Source: JANRKN01 sp033763435 (GTDB taxonomy: Bacteria > Planctomycetota > Phycisphaerae > Phycisphaerales > UBA1924). Taken from it: 16,517 nt of DNA. The stretch is taken from assembly GCA_033763435.1 (NCBI GenBank), contig JANRKN010000046.1, forward strand, positions 1 to 16,517, in the 5' to 3' direction. The notes below the pieces were generated by a model. That model was given only the letters and a program-made list of their open reading frames with translations. It ran no database searches and was not told the DNA's origin. Numbering within the stretch: the stretch's first letter is position 1; each line of letters starts with the position of its first letter. Positions 14,780 through 16,517 of the stretch are shown piece by piece. The translations under genes were made by a program, and so were the position numbers.

Positions 14780-16517
14780 ATGGCCAAGCACAAGATCGAC
14801 GACATCCTGAGCGAGCTCGGCATCGCCGACTCCAAGAAGGCCGAGAGCGAGATCGACGCGCGGCGCGAGCGTCTGCGCCAGGCGCAGGCGGCCCGTGCGG
14901 CCAAGTCGGGCGCGGGCAAGGCGCCCACCGGCGAGGACGACGACGCGCCCACGTACAGCCCGCTGCCCTCGCGACCAGCGAACACGCAGAAGTTCGGCGA
15001 TGAGCCCGCGCCGACCGAGCCCGGGCGCCCCGGCCCGGCGGCCGAAGCGCGCCCCGACGCGCCCCGCACGCCCGACGCGGCCAAGCCCGTCACCGTCGGG
15101 CGCGCGCTGGCGGACATCTATCGCCCGGAGCTGGACACTCCCGACGCGCGCTCTCAGGAGCTGGGCGATCTGCTCGTCGCGCGGGGCGTGATCAGCGACG
15201 AGAAGCTGACGCTCGCGGAGAACGTGCTCAAGCAGTCGCCCGGCCGGCGTCTGTACGAGATCGCGATCGAGCAGGGCGCCGACGAGGCGGGCGTGATGGC
15301 GGTCGTCGCCGAGCTCGCCGCGCTGCCTTTCGAGCGCATCGATCTGTCCAAGGGCCTCGAGGGTGGATTCGACGGCGGGATGATCCAGCGCCTCACGGCC
15401 GACTATTGCAAGAAGCGCCAGGTGATCCCGCTGCGCATGGAAGGCCAGCGCGCGGTCGTCGCGTGCGTGAGGCCCGACGACGTGTTCCAGGTCGACGACA
15501 TCCGCCAGAAGCTGGGCGTGGTGTCGGTGAAGGTCGTGCTGACGACGGCCTTTGACATCCGCGGCGCGCTCGAGATCCTCGGCGAGGGCCAGCAGGAGAA
15601 CGTCGACATCTCGCAGATCCTCTCGGAGGTCGGCGAGGACGACGTGCAGGTCGAGAAGAAGCAGGGCGGCGAGGTGGACCTCGAGAAAGAGGCCGCCGAG
15701 AGCCCGGTGATCCGGTACGTCAACTACATCATTCAGCAGGCCTCGCGCGAGGGGGCGTCGGACATCCACATCGAGCCGGGCGAGAAGAAGCTGAAGGTTC
15801 GCTTCCGCATCGACGGCGAGCTGTACGAGTCGATGAACCCGCCGCCGGCGATGGCCTCGGCGATCGTCTCGCGCCTGAAGATCATGGCCAACCTGGACAT
15901 CTCCGAGCGCCGCCTGCCCCAGGACGGTCGCATCCGGTGCATGGTCCAGGGGCGCAAGCTGGACCTTCGACTCTCGACGCTGCCCTGCGGCTACGGCGAG
16001 AAGGTCGTCATGCGAATCCTCGACACCAAGAGCATCAACGTCTCGCTCGACAACCTGGGCTTTGACGAGGACACTCTGGAGATCTGGAAGAAGCAGGTCG
16101 ACCTGCCCCACGGCATCGTGCTCGTCACGGGCCCGACCGGCTCGGGTAAGACGACCACGCTCTACGCCTCGCTGCGCCAGATCGACAAGAACTCGATGAA
16201 CGTCTCGACCGTCGAAGACCCGATCGAGTATCACCTCGACGGCATCACGCAGACCCAGACGCACGAGAAGATCGGGATGACCTTCGCGGCGGCGCTCAAG
16301 TCGCTGCTGCGTCAGGACCCGGACGTGATCATGCTGGGCGAAATCCGCGACCACGAGACCGCGCACATCGCCGTGCAGGCCGCGCTCACGGGCCACCTCG
16401 TGCTTTCCACCCTCCACACGAACGACGCGCCGAGCACGGTCGTGCGCCTGATGAACATGGGCATCGAGGCCTTCCTCGTCACTTCCGCCGTCAACACGAT
16501 CGTCGCGCAGCGCCTGC
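14780..16517 (+). CDS. pilB: PilB/GspE-type assembly ATPase (3' end outside window)
   Basis: 579 codons are visible and no stop is reached. This is the hexameric motor that drives pilus extension or pseudopilus assembly from the cytoplasmic face. Residues 1-110 are a charged, then Pro/Ala-rich, region. Residues 120-200 form a GspE/MshEN-type N-domain (ELGDLLVARGVIS). The ATPase core has ASDIHIEP (326-333, Asp box), Walker A GPTGSGKTTTLY (451-462), Walker B DPDVIMLGE (513-521) and the His box GHLVLSTLHTNDA (about 535-547). PilT is excluded by the N-domain and length. The zinc-binding CxxC pair of the family would lie beyond the window end. The ATG has GGAG (14765-14768) 11 bases upstream, inside a small hairpin. 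A 54-base gap separates it from the previous gene. Confidence 0.93.
   Translation, partial: MAKHKIDDILSELGIADSKKAESEIDARRERLRQAQAARAAKSGAGKAPTGEDDDAPTYSPLPSRPANTQKFGDEPAPTEPGRPGPAAEARPDAPRTPDAAKPVTVGRALADIYRPELDTPDARSQELGDLLVARGVISDEKLTLAENVLKQSPGRRLYEIAIEQGADEAGVMAVVAELAALPFERIDLSKGLEGGFDGGMIQRLTADYCKKRQVIPLRMEGQRAVVACVRPDDVFQVDDIRQKLGVVSVKVVLTTAFDIRGALEILGEGQQENVDISQILSEVGEDDVQVEKKQGGEVDLEKEAAESPVIRYVNYIIQQASREGASDIHIEPGEKKLKVRFRIDGELYESMNPPPAMASAIVSRLKIMANLDISERRLPQDGRIRCMVQGRKLDLRLSTLPCGYGEKVVMRILDTKSINVSLDNLGFDEDTLEIWKKQVDLPHGIVLVTGPTGSGKTTTLYASLRQIDKNSMNVSTVEDPIEYHLDGITQTQTHEKIGMTFAAALKSLLRQDPDVIMLGEIRDHETAHIAVQAALTGHLVLSTLHTNDAPSTVVRLMNMGIEAFLVTSAVNTIVAQRL

Noticed and set aside
14750..16417. 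555-residue minus-strand open frame opposite pilB
   Set aside because: Low-complexity Leu/Arg/Asp/Val composition, and the plus strand encodes an unmistakable PilB/GspE with Walker motifs.

Overview
This window is very GC-rich DNA from a bacterium. Many long open frames lie antisense to real genes, as is usual at this base composition. The gene content suggests a Planctomycetota member, possibly of the class Phycisphaerae: a PilM/N/O/PilB system with unusual linkers, a planctomycete-style HlyD adaptor carrying a 'LPDTSEM' motif, a futalosine-pathway gene, and several starts without Shine-Dalgarno (SD) sequences beside others with strong ones. The taxon is an inference from this content. No rRNA, tRNA, CRISPR array, insertion sequence or prophage gene was seen.

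Layout. (1) 1-1813 (+): the C-terminal ~600 residues of a large protein whose start lies outside the window, with a glycosidase-like fold followed by Ig-like domains. (2) 1964-3880 (+): an APC-family amino acid permease fused to a cytoplasmic UspA domain. (3) 3939-4026: three tandem hairpins in the gap between convergent genes. (4) 6156-4028 (-): a two-gene operon of a secreted esterase and a DinB-family protein, joined by an ATGA overlap. (5) 6199-7113 (+): a class I methyltransferase, divergent from the esterase across a 42-bp gap in which both genes look leaderless. (6) 7794-7120 (-): elbB, a DJ-1/PfpI-type glyoxalase-like protein. (7) 9948-8005 (-): an HlyD/RND-type membrane-fusion (adaptor) protein with no transporter next to it. 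(8) 10162-10932 (+): futalosine hydrolase (mqnB), a step of the alternative menaquinone pathway. (9) 11169 to the right edge (+): a type IV pilus / type II secretion assembly operon, pilM-pilN-pilO-(PilP/GspC-like)-pilB, with pilB cut by the window end.

How the genes work together. Only the last block is a clear multi-gene machine. PilM (actin-like, cytoplasmic), PilN and PilO (single-span inner-membrane proteins) and the PilP/GspC-like protein would form the alignment complex that links the PilB motor to an outer-membrane secretin, which is not in the window. The other genes look like independent housekeeping or accessory units. I did not find a convincing undescribed system. The best leads are the covarying hairpin array at 3939-4026, the paired leaderless starts at 6157-6198, and the divergent features of the pilus alignment complex.
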